In this document: piece by piece, positions 18,608 to 27,396 of the stretch
How the letters are laid out: every line of letters begins with the position of its first letter
Position numbering within the stretch: position 1 is the stretch's first letter
Assembly (NCBI GenBank): GCA_019639175.1
Contig: JAHBSK010000006.1
Coordinates: 1-64,000 of the forward strand
Length of the DNA: 64,000 nt
Source of the DNA: Acidobacteriota bacterium
GTDB taxonomy: Bacteria > Acidobacteriota > Blastocatellia > Pyrinomonadales > Pyrinomonadaceae
Direction of reading: 5' to 3'
Position numbers and translations under genes: made by a program
Notes under the pieces: model-generated
What the model saw: only the letters and a program-made list of their open reading frames with translations
What the model was told of the DNA's origin: nothing
Databases searched by the model: none

Positions 18608-18874
18608 ATGGCACAGAAAAAAGAAACACCGGCCGCTGATACAAAAGCGGCCGAGGAAACGAGCGCCCAGGTCGTTACCGACCCGAAGGCGACGATCAAG
18701 ATCGAGGGTCAGGAATTCGAGCTTGAAGCCGCGCTGGCACAGGACGACCAGACCTTAAAGGTTGTGTTGCGGCCTCATTTTTCATCAATTGAGAACGCGA
18801 ATATTACTCGCGATGTGAAGGACGGAAAGCTCACGGTCACGGTCGTCAAACGCGCCCAGCACAAAGGAGCATGA
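18608..18874 (+). CDS. PRTRC system protein C (small, possibly ubiquitin-like)
   Basis: 88 residues. A disordered acidic/Ala-rich head of about 30 residues precedes a compact domain (ATIKIEGQEFELEAAL ... NANITRDVKDGKLTVTVVKR) ending QHKGA. PRTRC protein C of other bacteria is about 66 residues and ends in a similar ...R-x-V-G-T-K-G tail. The small beta-rich domain and Gly near the C-terminus recall ubiquitin-like modifiers. The E1-like and JAMM genes in the same cassette make that reading attractive, but it is inference. The final Ala lies one residue beyond Gly, so trimming would be needed to expose Gly. Confidence 0.65.
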   Translation: MAQKKETPAADTKAAEETSAQVVTDPKATIKIEGQEFELEAALAQDDQTLKVVLRPHFSSIENANITRDVKDGKLTVTVVKRAQHKGA

Positions 18875-19117
18875 ATGAGCAATAAATCTTCGATTGAGAT
18901 CCTGACGGATGAGACTGAACAGGTAAATCCGACGATACTTCTGGCCGAGGAGTTCATGCGGAGGGATATGGCCGATGTTCTGAGTACGGAAGATATAGAG
19001 CGGACCGAAGAGATAATATACCTTGGTCATCGTGAGATCGATGCGATCAAGAAACAGCTTGCCGCATTCGATCGGACGCCGGCATCTGCATCATCCGACA
19101 TTCCTACGGGATTCTAA
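18875..19117 (+). CDS. Small acidic PRTRC-cassette protein, unknown
   Basis: 80 residues. The ATG follows the stop of protein C immediately, and AAGGAG sits inside the end of the C gene, so translation is coupled. It is acidic with a helical centre (NPTILLAEEFMRRDMADVLSTEDIERTEEII). I recognise no family. Its position between C and the probable F protein suggests a cassette-specific partner or a piece split from a larger protein. Confidence 0.6.
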   Translation: MSNKSSIEILTDETEQVNPTILLAEEFMRRDMADVLSTEDIERTEEIIYLGHREIDAIKKQLAAFDRTPASASSDIPTGF

Positions 19118-19123
19118 AATTGT

Positions 19124-19939
19124 ATGAATGTGAGTATTTCGACTTCACCCGGGTTTGGGGGTGATCTTTTAAGGTCGCTCGAATATCTACAGTTCAAGAC
19201 TCGTTCCCACAACGCGGCTGCGGCTTCCGACTATATCGGAAGCACTCTAGCCGAGCAGCAGAAATATGTCTTATATCGGGAGATGTTTCCGATGGAATGG
19301 TTGCGCTCACAAGCAAGTTTCTATCGTCGCGGACATTTCAGATCCTACAGCGAGCGGTCGAACGAGTTGTTCAAATTGGTCGATGAGAGGTGTTTTCCGC
19401 TGCTCGAACAATATTATGACGATCCGGAGGCTGATCTCGACAATTTTGCGATCGCGCCGATGAATGCCGACCTGTGCTGTTGCGGGGAGGTAGATCATGA
19501 ATATCTCAGGATCAGTTACGCAATTGGCCTTATCTTCATCTATCCGGCCGAGGCATGGGCATTTCTGGATGACAGGTTCGGTCTGGACGAGAGCGAGTTT
19601 CCTTCGATCAATGAACGAATGCATGAAAGCGTCGGCAGAATCGAAGATTCGATATATAACGATCTGATCTGTCTGGTCGATCATTCGACCGGGAATCCCT
19701 GGCTTGACTCGACATACTGCCACGGGTGCGATTGGTATAAATGGAGCAAGGAAACCATCGAAGAGCTAACCGTCGAATTCAGGAGCGCCAATATGTTCTT
19801 TGAACGGATCGCCGGACTCGATTCGCTGATCGAGGCGAACCCCAGGCAAATCCTGACCGATCTCATCAGCTTCTGGAATACCGGAGAACCTCTGAACCCG
19901 GACATCGCTTCTGAAGACAAGGAAAATGAGCGGCAGTGA
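19124..19939 (+). CDS. Probable PRTRC system protein F
   Basis: 271 residues, no signal peptide or membrane segment. It carries several Cys (ADLCCCGEVDHEY, DSTYCHGCDWYKW), suggesting a metal site. The C-terminal part (STGNPWLDSTYCHGCDWYKW followed by FERIAGLDSLIEANPRQILTD) and its position between C and B correspond to PRTRC protein F, a poorly conserved member of the system. I assign it mainly by position. No catalytic motif is evident. Confidence 0.5.
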   Translation: MNVSISTSPGFGGDLLRSLEYLQFKTRSHNAAAASDYIGSTLAEQQKYVLYREMFPMEWLRSQASFYRRGHFRSYSERSNELFKLVDERCFPLLEQYYDDPEADLDNFAIAPMNADLCCCGEVDHEYLRISYAIGLIFIYPAEAWAFLDDRFGLDESEFPSINERMHESVGRIEDSIYNDLICLVDHSTGNPWLDSTYCHGCDWYKWSKETIEELTVEFRSANMFFERIAGLDSLIEANPRQILTDLISFWNTGEPLNPDIASEDKENERQ

Positions 19940-19951
19940 AAAAATGGAAGG

Positions 19952-20638
19952 ATGAATGCTATGCGGAACCATACTGTACCGCCCGATGCGGAGGCGGCCC
20001 TTTATTTTCTGCCCGGACAATACCTGTTCGAGACCTTCGGTTCTGGCAAACACGGATTGAAGGCATTATCGAGTGCCCAGGTTGCAAGGGCATTCCGCGA
20101 TCTTCGGACGGACACCGGTTGGATAGATCGCAGGGTACTTCGATATTGCGAAGCAGCGGACGGCAACGCGATACTTTCGTATCTGCCGGCGGGGGTAAGA
20201 ACCATAACTATCGTCTTCCCGGAAGACAGGGTTGAAACTCTGACCCTGCCTCTTCCGACATTGATCCTTCTCGGTAAGGGCAAAGATTATTATTTATGGG
20301 CCTCATCAAGTTCGAAGGTCACTCGGAATACCCGTCTTGCAGTTGCACCGCTGCCTAACATCGGGACGGGGAAGATCTGCTTCGGCGACAATCAGGTTCC
20401 CGAGACCCATCCTTCAACTCTTCCCACAGTATGGAAGATCATTTTCGATACTCCCTTTAACGGCGACCGCTCGGCTGATCGGTGTCAGACCGAAAGTGAT
20501 GTGCGCGATCTCCTTAAAAAATTGGCGGCTGACAAAGTGAAGAAGTTTCCAATAATGCAGCTGATCATGTCTTCGAACACTATCGAGGACGCATGGGCGA
20601 GCATTGTTGAAGGAAGATACCACGTTAATCGCTTCTGA
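19952..20638 (+). CDS. PRTRC system protein B
   Basis: 228 residues from the first ATG; an ATG at 19961 is better spaced from GGAAGG and may be the true start. It has the family's recognisable core: a basic middle, then KDYYLWASSSSKVTRNTRLAVAPLPNIG, GKICFGDNQVPE and VWKIIFDTPFNGDR, close to the PRTRC-B pattern P-x-x-N-x-x-x-x-G-x-x-C-x-G ... W-x-x-x-F-x-x-x-x-F. Function is unknown in any organism. Some authors compare proteins in such cassettes with E2-like folds; I cannot confirm that here. It overlaps nothing and is followed 22 bases later by protein A. Confidence 0.8.
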   Translation: MNAMRNHTVPPDAEAALYFLPGQYLFETFGSGKHGLKALSSAQVARAFRDLRTDTGWIDRRVLRYCEAADGNAILSYLPAGVRTITIVFPEDRVETLTLPLPTLILLGKGKDYYLWASSSSKVTRNTRLAVAPLPNIGTGKICFGDNQVPETHPSTLPTVWKIIFDTPFNGDRSADRCQTESDVRDLLKKLAADKVKKFPIMQLIMSSNTIEDAWASIVEGRYHVNRF

Positions 20639-20660
20639 ACTCAGTTCCTCTTCTAAAAAT

Positions 20661-21317
20661 ATGTCATCGAAACTTATTCTACTGCCCGATTTGATCGGGC
20701 ATCGCATCGCCGCGAGTGCGAACGATCCGATAGATGCGGCCCTGTATGAATATCTCCTGGCCGGAAACGGTCTGTTCGTCCGTGCGAAACGAAAGGAGTT
20801 TGCCGTGTCTTTGCCGCTCAGTACGAAAAAGATACACGGACTTCCAAATGCGGCGATTGGTATCTTCTGGGAAAAGCCCCGAATATCAGCCTCGCTTTGG
20901 CGGGACATTCTTAGCCATGCCCGGCAAACTCACACATCCGTGAACTTCAAGGAAGAAGTGTATTTGATCTGTTGGGATCAGGTTGAAAGCTGCTGGAAAT
21001 GGCGGGCGGCGGGCCGCGAACGCAGCATGGCATCGACCATCGCCGACGATACTTTGCCGGAATACGCCGATTGCTGTATTGAACTGCATACTCATCCGCC
21101 TGGGGCTTTGAACTTCAGCCGGGCGGATGACCAAGATGAATTGGGTAAGTTCCGGATCTTCGCGATCCTGATCGATGTTCACGACAAGCCAAAGATAAGG
21201 TTCCGATGCGGAGTCTACGATCATCTTGTCCCTATTCCAAGCGATTTTGTCGGCGACACGCCGGACGGGATCATCGACCTGAATGAGATAGATAAACTCG
21301 TGGAGTCGCTGTCATGA
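20661..21317 (+). CDS. PRTRC system protein A, JAMM/JAB peptidase
   Basis: 218 residues from ATG 20661; the open frame extends to 20604 inside the B gene. The second half holds a complete JAMM zinc-peptidase motif: HTHPPGALNFSRAD, that is H143-x-H145-x7-S153-x2-D156, with a preceding acidic residue in the IELH strand. JAMM enzymes cut isopeptide bonds of ubiquitin-like proteins or mature their C-termini. In PRTRC cassettes the target is unknown. The gene overlaps the E1-like ThiF gene by ATGA, so the two are made together. Confidence 0.85.
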   Translation: MSSKLILLPDLIGHRIAASANDPIDAALYEYLLAGNGLFVRAKRKEFAVSLPLSTKKIHGLPNAAIGIFWEKPRISASLWRDILSHARQTHTSVNFKEEVYLICWDQVESCWKWRAAGRERSMASTIADDTLPEYADCCIELHTHPPGALNFSRADDQDELGKFRIFAILIDVHDKPKIRFRCGVYDHLVPIPSDFVGDTPDGIIDLNEIDKLVESLS

Positions 21318-22165
21318 ATGAAATCGACCTCAGTTTTGGCAAGTCTGCTGTCGTGATGCCGGGAGAACACAAAAAGCTTCGGATAATTCAGGTCGGGGCG
21401 GGCGGCACAGGCTCCTTTGCGGCGCTTGCCATTGCCCGGCTTATGTATGAGCTAAAGCAGTCGGGTAAAGCGGTCGAACTGCTCATTGTCGATCCGGATG
21501 TTGTTGAAGCCGGCAATATACCAAGAAGTAACTTCTGCTTTGCGGAGATAGGCAGCTTCAAGGCACAGTCACTTGCGAAACGGATCACTCTGGCTTGGGG
21601 CCTGGAATGTCATCACGCGAACGAGGTCTTCGATGGCGAGATCCACCTGCGTCAGCCATCGGGAGGCTATGACACTCTTACGATGATAGTTGGCTGTGTT
21701 GATAATCATCTGGCACGCCTGGAAATACACCGTGCGGTCGAACGGTTGCAGGTTTATCGGTCGGATGCCCCGAAGATATGGTGGATAGACGGCGGGAATG
21801 GCAAGTATTCCGGGCAGGTGCTTATCGGGTCAAAGACCGAACGGTCTAATCCTGAAAGTCATTTTGTGGGATCGAGTATCTGCCGCTCACTGCCGGCGCC
21901 GTCTCTGATACACCCGGAACTGCTGACCGGTCAGGAAGCGAAACGCGAACCTACGGTTTCATGCGCGGAACGCATTCGGCTGGGTGAACAAAGCCTCAAC
22001 ATAAACCAGCGGGTAGCGGTCGAGATCGGCGAGATGCTGACGTCAATGTTTCTTACACACGAGCTCAAACGGTTCGCGACATACTTCGATCTTGAAACAG
22101 GCACCAGCCGCTCACTGTACTGCACCCCCGAGCAAGTCGAATCCGCTATCCCGAAGAGGAAATAG
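21314..22165 (+). CDS. PRTRC system ThiF/E1-like adenylating enzyme
   Basis: 283 residues. Rossmann ATP-binding loop QVGAGGTGSFAALAIARL (about 17-34), the acidic strand LLIVDPDVVEAGNIPRSNF with the E1 signature N-x-x-R, and GCVDNHLARLEIHRA are all present, so an active adenylating fold is likely. Candidate thioester Cys residues are in SSICRSLPAP and VSCAERIRL. It starts inside the stop codon of the JAMM gene. With protein C it would form an E1 plus modifier pair; the acceptor is unknown. Confidence 0.9.
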   Translation: MNEIDLSFGKSAVVMPGEHKKLRIIQVGAGGTGSFAALAIARLMYELKQSGKAVELLIVDPDVVEAGNIPRSNFCFAEIGSFKAQSLAKRITLAWGLECHHANEVFDGEIHLRQPSGGYDTLTMIVGCVDNHLARLEIHRAVERLQVYRSDAPKIWWIDGGNGKYSGQVLIGSKTERSNPESHFVGSSICRSLPAPSLIHPELLTGQEAKREPTVSCAERIRLGEQSLNINQRVAVEIGEMLTSMFLTHELKRFATYFDLETGTSRSLYCTPEQVESAIPKRK

Positions 22166-22168
22166 ATT

Positions 22169-22471
22169 ATGTCAACATTGCTTACCGAAGAGCTTAGAAA
22201 GACACTTCCAAAACTGTACGCACAGGACGTTTCAAAAGACCCGATCGTCCATGCAAAGTTCTTTTTCCCGTTGTCCAATTGGACCTGGTTTGTGACTGAG
22301 GGCGAGGCAACTGAAAACGGCGACTTTCTGTTCTATGGATACGTGATCGGTTTCGAGCGCGAATGGGGACATTTTGCGTTGCGGGAACTCGAAGAAGTGG
22401 AAGTCTATTGTTTGAAGATCGAACGCGACCTCTATTTCGAGCAGACGCCGTTCAGCAAATGCGGCCTTTAG
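22169..22471 (+). CDS. DUF2958 domain protein
   Basis: 100 residues, the normal length. It matches DUF2958 throughout: LLTEELRKTLPKLYAQ, DPIVHAKFFFPLSNWTWFVTEGE, YGYVIGFEREWGHFALREL and IERDLYFEQTPFS. This family is a regular neighbour of PRTRC and plasmid maintenance genes; no activity is known. The gene begins three bases after the ThiF stop. Confidence 0.85.
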   Translation: MSTLLTEELRKTLPKLYAQDVSKDPIVHAKFFFPLSNWTWFVTEGEATENGDFLFYGYVIGFEREWGHFALRELEEVEVYCLKIERDLYFEQTPFSKCGL

Positions 22472-22550
22472 CGTTCACAGCAACAGGAAAGCCAAAAAAA
22501 ATAGCGGCGGGCCTAGGGTTGTGCGACAAAAAAGCGGAAGACAGGCTCAT

Positions 22551-22928
22551 ATGAACAATAACGAGATTCCCGAAACGACCGAAGCCGAACGACAGAAGTC
22601 ACCCTCAAATGTGAAACTGCAAGCAAAAGAGATGCTCGATAAGCTCTCGCTGTCCGGCGCCAAAAACATCAAGATCGAATTCGAAGGCGCCGGGAACTGG
22701 GGCTGTATTCACATGATCGCCGGTATCAGTGAGAATGAACCGTTCACCTCGGAAATTGTCGAAAAATGGGCGTATGCCCTTATCGCCAGTACTGGCGTCG
22801 ATTGGTGCAGCGGATCCGGCGGCTTTGGCACGATCAATATCGATGTTCCGAAACGGACCTACAATTTCGAGATCAACTACCGCATCGAATCATCCAAACT
22901 CGCGGCCAGCGGGCAAGCAACTGTCTAA
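22551..22928 (+). CDS. DUF6878-like mobile-element protein
   Basis: 125 residues from ATG 22551; the frame is open from 22521. Features are NIKIEFEGAGNWGCIHMIAGI, a helical middle and a C-terminal GFGTINIDVPKRTYNFEINYR, which resembles the DUF6878 family seen on ICEs and plasmids. No catalytic motif. Preceded at 22489 by an A-tract plus AGCGGCGG that recurs in this element. Confidence 0.55.
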   Translation: MNNNEIPETTEAERQKSPSNVKLQAKEMLDKLSLSGAKNIKIEFEGAGNWGCIHMIAGISENEPFTSEIVEKWAYALIASTGVDWCSGSGGFGTINIDVPKRTYNFEINYRIESSKLAASGQATV

Positions 22929-22976
22929 TGCCACGTACCTTACTTTAGTGCGGGATCCAGCCTTTTTACATAGCTT

Positions 22977-23204
22977 ATGACCTCAACGAAATGTTCACAG
23001 TGTGCCGACGAACACCGTTCGATCCCGGATGTGTGTATTCTTTCAGCTCTCGTAGGCGTCAGCCTCTATAGTCGCGAATCACTCAATGAGGAGCAGGCAC
23101 GCAGCATTATCGCGAACACAAACGCGGACTATCTCTGGGATGACCTCGGCCCGATCCTTGACGATCTCGAATCGGGTCTCTACGCCTTCTTTGAGAATGA
23201 CTGA
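22977..23204 (+). CDS. Small hypothetical protein
   Basis: 75 residues. An N-terminal CSQC pair and a later Cys could bind a metal; the rest is acidic and helical, ending DLESGLYAFFEND. Not recognised. It is retained because it lies in the co-directional series with no competing frame. Confidence 0.45.
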   Translation: MTSTKCSQCADEHRSIPDVCILSALVGVSLYSRESLNEEQARSIIANTNADYLWDDLGPILDDLESGLYAFFEND

Positions 23205-23290
23205 TCTGTTGGTGTCACCTTGCAGTGTATCCGGTAAGCCCGTTGAGGTGAGATCTGTTTTTTGTGTTGGTCTTCCCCTCGGCAAAAAAG

Positions 23291-24775
23291 ATGCGGATGG
23301 CAACAGGGGTGAAGATGGAAACTCTGCAAAACAATGCGGCTACCGGGAGGCCAGTCCCTGGTCCCAGTTCAAACTCGCTGGCATCGTCTGTCTTAGAGAG
23401 CATTTTTGGTCGAAATGAGGTTGCTCTAATCGACGAGCAAACAGAGTCGTCAGATTCCGACACTTCGAATGTCGCGGACAACGCGACGGACTTTGAAGAA
23501 GCCGGTGCGGTTGAGGAACGGCATTCTGTTCAAGATGTCTCGCCATCGAGCTTAGCTCTTAATGTTCTTAGCCGGTTGAATGCGAGAAAGGAAAGGGCCG
23601 CAGTCAATCTTGGAATAGGCAAGAGCGAAGTCGAATCGCTTCCTTTCGATCTCTCAACTCTTGAGAGCGAGGGCATCTTCATGAATATCGACTGCCATGG
23701 TTTCGGGGCCTTGGTGCGTCAGCTCGAATGGAAAACGCTTGGTGTAAAACTGCCGGAAGACGCGGCCGTTCGAGTTAGTCCGCCGCGAGCCGGCCTTTTG
23801 CCGGATGTTTATAGAAACAAGCTGATGCGGGGAGCATCACAGGCCCATAACGCTCTTAATAAATACAGCTTCCGGTTTACTCTCTGCGAGACCGTCTGGG
23901 GAACCAGCGATTACAAGTGGGTGCCGTGGGCTGCTTTCGAACAATTCGAGCAGGCATATCTAAGCGCTTGCGAGACCCTCGCGAAAGCAAAAGCGGAGGT
24001 TCTTGAAAAGTACGATGAGATACTCGACATTTTGCAGGATAACTTTTATGCACTGGCGGAAGACTCTGCCGACCGCTTTCAGGCGACAACCGACGAACCC
24101 TTTGACAGAGCCTCTTTCATCAATGCGGTTGCGGCCCAGGCGATCAATATGGTTCCAACAAAGGAAATGATCCGTGACGGATTGACCATAGAGATGAAAC
24201 CGAAGGTCATTGTGCTTGGGTCGGAAATGATCGCTGAAAGAAATCTCACCCAATCGCTCCGGCTCGAAACTGAAAGGGTAAATGCCCAACGGACAGCGAT
24301 CGAACTTGAACTCGACTCGAAACGGCGTATCGAGGAGATGAAAGTCGAAACTCTGGCAGCCGAAACCCAACGGGAGCGTGAGGTCAAGGAACGCATCCGC
24401 AATATGAAGATCGAAGCTGCGAGGCGGGAAGCCCAAGAAGCGATCTCGCCGGTCAAGGAAGGTTTCGCTCAGATCGCTTCAAAGATCTTTGAGGCAGCTA
24501 ACGAAATGTCCGAACGCATGAAGGATGCGAAGTTCGTGCCCGGCTCGCTTGCTAAACGCGCAAGGCAGATGTGTGAATGGTACAGCCTTATGAATTTCAC
24601 CGGTGACACCTCGCTCGAAGAGGTGTTGAGCAAACTTGAAAATGCGGCGGGACGTGAAACAAAGCAGCGATCACCCGAGGAGATGCGTGATGCCCTTAAC
24701 GACCTGCTTCGAATGACATCCGTTCGGTCCAGAAAACTTCTCGATGAAAACCGCCTCTCGGCACTTGAACTATGA
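23291..24775 (+). CDS. Large coiled-coil protein of unknown function
   Basis: About 494 residues from ATG 23291; ATG 23315 is equally possible and the frame is open to 23264. An acidic Ser-rich head leads to a globular part (about 140-290, FDLSTLESEGIFMNIDCHGFGALVRQ..., LPDVYRNKLMRGASQAHNAL). A long Arg/Glu-rich coiled coil follows (about 320-400, RLETERVNAQRTAIELELDSKRRIEEM), then a helical C-terminus. It recalls phage/ICE proteins of the DUF3150 type, but I am not certain. It overlaps the next open frame by ATGA and is probably co-expressed with the annealing-like protein. Confidence 0.6.
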   Translation: MRMATGVKMETLQNNAATGRPVPGPSSNSLASSVLESIFGRNEVALIDEQTESSDSDTSNVADNATDFEEAGAVEERHSVQDVSPSSLALNVLSRLNARKERAAVNLGIGKSEVESLPFDLSTLESEGIFMNIDCHGFGALVRQLEWKTLGVKLPEDAAVRVSPPRAGLLPDVYRNKLMRGASQAHNALNKYSFRFTLCETVWGTSDYKWVPWAAFEQFEQAYLSACETLAKAKAEVLEKYDEILDILQDNFYALAEDSADRFQATTDEPFDRASFINAVAAQAINMVPTKEMIRDGLTIEMKPKVIVLGSEMIAERNLTQSLRLETERVNAQRTAIELELDSKRRIEEMKVETLAAETQREREVKERIRNMKIEAARREAQEAISPVKEGFAQIASKIFEAANEMSERMKDAKFVPGSLAKRARQMCEWYSLMNFTGDTSLEEVLSKLENAAGRETKQRSPEEMRDALNDLLRMTSVRSRKLLDENRLSALEL

Positions 24776-24816
24776 GCCAATATCAACCCCGCTCCGGCGA
24801 TAGCAAGGAGCCGCAC

Positions 24817-25218
24817 ATGAAGAAGAAACTCGATCTGAGTCATTATATCCCCGTCCATAAGCGGATCGCCGAGTTTTATGAGAAGTATCCTGACGGCCGC
24901 ATTGTTACGGAGATCGTTCGGCTGAATGAGGAGACCGGCTTCGTGTGTATCAAAGCCGGTGCATTTCGGCATCGCGACGACGCTGAGCCAAGTGCCACCG
25001 GACATGCGTTTGAGATAAAAGCACAGGGATACATCAATCCGACATCTTTTATTGAGAACTGTGAGACGAGTGCTGTCGGCCGAGCACTGGCGAACCTGGG
25101 CTTCAGGATCGACAACGGCATTGCTTCTCTTGAGGAAATGGAGAAAGTCGAACGGATGACCAGTCCGCTTCCGCAGAACGGTAATAACGGAAGGCTTATT
25201 AGCCGCTCCGTGTCGTGA
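24817..25218 (+). CDS. Phage-type Erf/Rad52-like ssDNA-annealing candidate
   Basis: 133 residues. The start at 24817 has AAGGAG six bases upstream; an ATG at 24772 overlapping the previous stop is the alternative (148 residues). The body YIPVHKRIAEFYEKYPDGRI ... SFIENCETSAVGRALANLGF is the signature of a phage protein family with Rad52/Erf-like character, where the ENCETSAVGRAL helix is strongly conserved. Such proteins anneal single strands during phage or ICE recombination. The SSBs at 59.9 and 62.8 kb would be fitting partners. Confidence 0.65.
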   Translation: MKKKLDLSHYIPVHKRIAEFYEKYPDGRIVTEIVRLNEETGFVCIKAGAFRHRDDAEPSATGHAFEIKAQGYINPTSFIENCETSAVGRALANLGFRIDNGIASLEEMEKVERMTSPLPQNGNNGRLISRSVS

Positions 25219-25304
25219 TCCTTAAGAACCAACCTGTCCGAAAACAAACCACGTGCTGACTCCGGAAACTCTCTCACCGCCTTAATATTCGTAGAGCCAA
25301 TCAT

Positions 25305-25733
25305 ATGCCGCCTCAGATCATCAATGCAGAGTATCTGCAATACAGCAATCAAGCCAAAAACAGCGACAAGATCTACAATATCTTTCTTCTCGAAGAAGCA
25401 AACGGGACTTACAGCTGTGTATCGGAATATGGGCGGAGAGGAGCTTGGCCGGTTACGGTCCTGCTTTGCTCGAATAAGCCCAGGTTGGTCGCTGAACATG
25501 TGTTCCGGCAAAAGGTCGAGGCAAAGCGACGCCATCGCGAGACGCCTTATTGGGATTCCATTGATGGTCCTGACCAAAGCCCATTCGCAAAAGAACATGG
25601 AAATCGGCAAGTTTCGACAGATGATGTCCCCGAACCGAAAGCTGTCAGTTCACTTACAAAACAAGCGGCAGGCAGCAAGCCAAAAATCAACGGAATACTG
25701 AATCAGGGACAGATCGACTCACTTGAGATCTGA
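25305..25733 (+). CDS. WGR-like domain protein
   Basis: 142 residues. The first 75 resemble the WGR domain: NSDKIYNIFLLEEANGTYSCVSEYGRRGA, with YGRRG where WGRIG is typical, then a second half with AEHVFRQKVEAKRRH. WGR domains bind nucleic-acid ends in PARPs and also occur alone on mobile elements. The C-terminal 60 residues look disordered. Confidence 0.55.
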   Translation: MPPQIINAEYLQYSNQAKNSDKIYNIFLLEEANGTYSCVSEYGRRGAWPVTVLLCSNKPRLVAEHVFRQKVEAKRRHRETPYWDSIDGPDQSPFAKEHGNRQVSTDDVPEPKAVSSLTKQAAGSKPKINGILNQGQIDSLEI

Positions 25734-25753
25734 TATTTGCAAGATAAAAACTT

Positions 25754-27373
25754 ATGACAGACGACCCATCCGATGCCAAAAGCATCGACAGATTCCTGCG
25801 CGAACTCGATGTTCGGATACGGGCGCGATACCCGCTCATAGCGATCAACACTTATGAGGAAGACCGCGTACGTGAAGCCCTGATCGACCTTGTCTTTCAA
25901 GAGAAGCACAAGGAGAAGCCGCTTTATTTCTGGAGCCGCCCGACAGGCCTTCAAAAGGTCGTCGATCCAAAGGACGGCTTGCGGCAAACACCGCAGTCAA
26001 TTGATGATACGCAGGACCCCGAAAGTGTGCTTGGGTACATCAGCGAACAAAAGGAGGGCATATTTCTTCTTTGTGACTATGCTCCTTACATCTCAACATA
26101 CGGCCAGGAAGATCCGCTGCTAGTAAGGCAGCTCCGCGAGATCGCCTGGAAACTGAAATCGACAAAAGCGACCGTTCTCTTCGTCGGTCCGAACTTTCCT
26201 GACCTTAAAACTCTCGAAAAAGAGATCACGCAGATCGAGCTTGAGCTTCCTAAAGAAACGGAGATCGAGGAGTCTATTGAACTTCAGCTTGAGAACCTGC
26301 GATCAAGCGGACTTGCGATCGATCTTTCGAGAGAGACGCAAGATGCTCTGCTTCAATCGCTGCTCGGATTATCGGCAGGTGAGATCAGCAACGTCATCGC
26401 TAAGGCGGTCATCAGCTGCAACGGCCTAAATCAGGAGTCGATCAGCGTCATCCTCGAAGAGAAGAAGAATGTGATACGCGGAAGCGGCTCGCTCACCTAT
26501 GTGCACCCGGAGCCTGCTAACAATCTCGGCGGGTATAGGGATCTAAGAGCCATACTTGAACGAGCGGCCTACACTTTCAGTCCAAGAGCAAAAGCCCGTT
26601 ATGTTGAACCGTGCAAGGGAATACTTCTTGTCGGATTGCCAGGCTGCGGTAAAGACCTGTGCAAACGGGTCGCTTCAAGTATTACCAATCGTGCACTTCT
26701 CGACCTCGACTTCGGTTCGATCATGGGCGAGGGCGGCGGAGTGATCGGCTCGTCGGCAATGTCGATCAAGCGCGCGTTGTCGATTGCCGGAACGATCAAG
26801 GGCATTCTCGGGATCAGCGAGTTCGAGAAAGCTGTTTCCGGCATGAAATCCTCGAACAAAACTGACGGCGGCGAAACAGCAAGAACTATTTCCTACCTTC
26901 TTAACTGGATGCAGGACAACAAAGATGTTCTTGTTTTCGCCACGGCAAATGATGTTCGCGAGCTTGAGTCGGAGCAGTTCCGCATAGGTCGATTCTCATA
27001 CATCCATTTCGTTGACCTTCCTAAAAGTGACGATCGGCAGGAGATATTCAGAGTTCATTTGACGAAGCGAGGTCTGGTTCCCGAACAGTTCGACCTCGAC
27101 AAACTTGTCGATAAGAGTAGCGACTTTTCCGGTGCCGAGATCGAAGGGGCCGTAAAGGATGGAGTTCTTGAAGCATTTATTGACGGAGACCGTCCAGCCG
27201 AGACGCGGGACATTCTAAAGGCCATTGATGGTATTACACCGACCGCCCAGATGATGAGCGATAAGATCGAAGAGATCAGAAAATGGGCCCGCAAGAATAT
27301 AAAAGGAGCGGTTGGCGGCAGCGAAAACCCAAGTATTGCGGGAAATAGAGGAAATCGCATCTACGAACTCTAA
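25754..27373 (+). CDS. Ycf46-like AAA protein with degenerate Walker motifs
   Basis: 539 residues. The N-terminal helper domain (about 15-250: YPLIAINTYEEDRVREAL, LCDYAPYI, ATVLFVGPNF) and the C-terminal AAA module follow the Ycf46 layout. Key residues are altered. Walker A reads GLPGCGKD, with Asp301 where Ser/Thr should coordinate Mg. Walker B reads GISEFEK, with Ser355 in place of the Asp, although Glu356 remains. Sensor-1 Asn (FATAND) and the RIGRF arginine are kept. It therefore probably binds nucleotide poorly or works as a structural subunit. It leads a four-gene group with DUF1257, DUF2997 and a radical-SAM protein, a recurrent association of unknown purpose. Confidence 0.85.
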   Translation: MTDDPSDAKSIDRFLRELDVRIRARYPLIAINTYEEDRVREALIDLVFQEKHKEKPLYFWSRPTGLQKVVDPKDGLRQTPQSIDDTQDPESVLGYISEQKEGIFLLCDYAPYISTYGQEDPLLVRQLREIAWKLKSTKATVLFVGPNFPDLKTLEKEITQIELELPKETEIEESIELQLENLRSSGLAIDLSRETQDALLQSLLGLSAGEISNVIAKAVISCNGLNQESISVILEEKKNVIRGSGSLTYVHPEPANNLGGYRDLRAILERAAYTFSPRAKARYVEPCKGILLVGLPGCGKDLCKRVASSITNRALLDLDFGSIMGEGGGVIGSSAMSIKRALSIAGTIKGILGISEFEKAVSGMKSSNKTDGGETARTISYLLNWMQDNKDVLVFATANDVRELESEQFRIGRFSYIHFVDLPKSDDRQEIFRVHLTKRGLVPEQFDLDKLVDKSSDFSGAEIEGAVKDGVLEAFIDGDRPAETRDILKAIDGITPTAQMMSDKIEEIRKWARKNIKGAVGGSENPSIAGNRGNRIYEL

Positions 27374-27396
27374 TTTTAAGGAGAAGAAATCGGATT

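Noticed and set aside
24876..25610. Minus-strand frame of 244 codons
   Set aside because: Antisense to the annealing-like and WGR-like genes, which have family motifs; no support for the minus frame.
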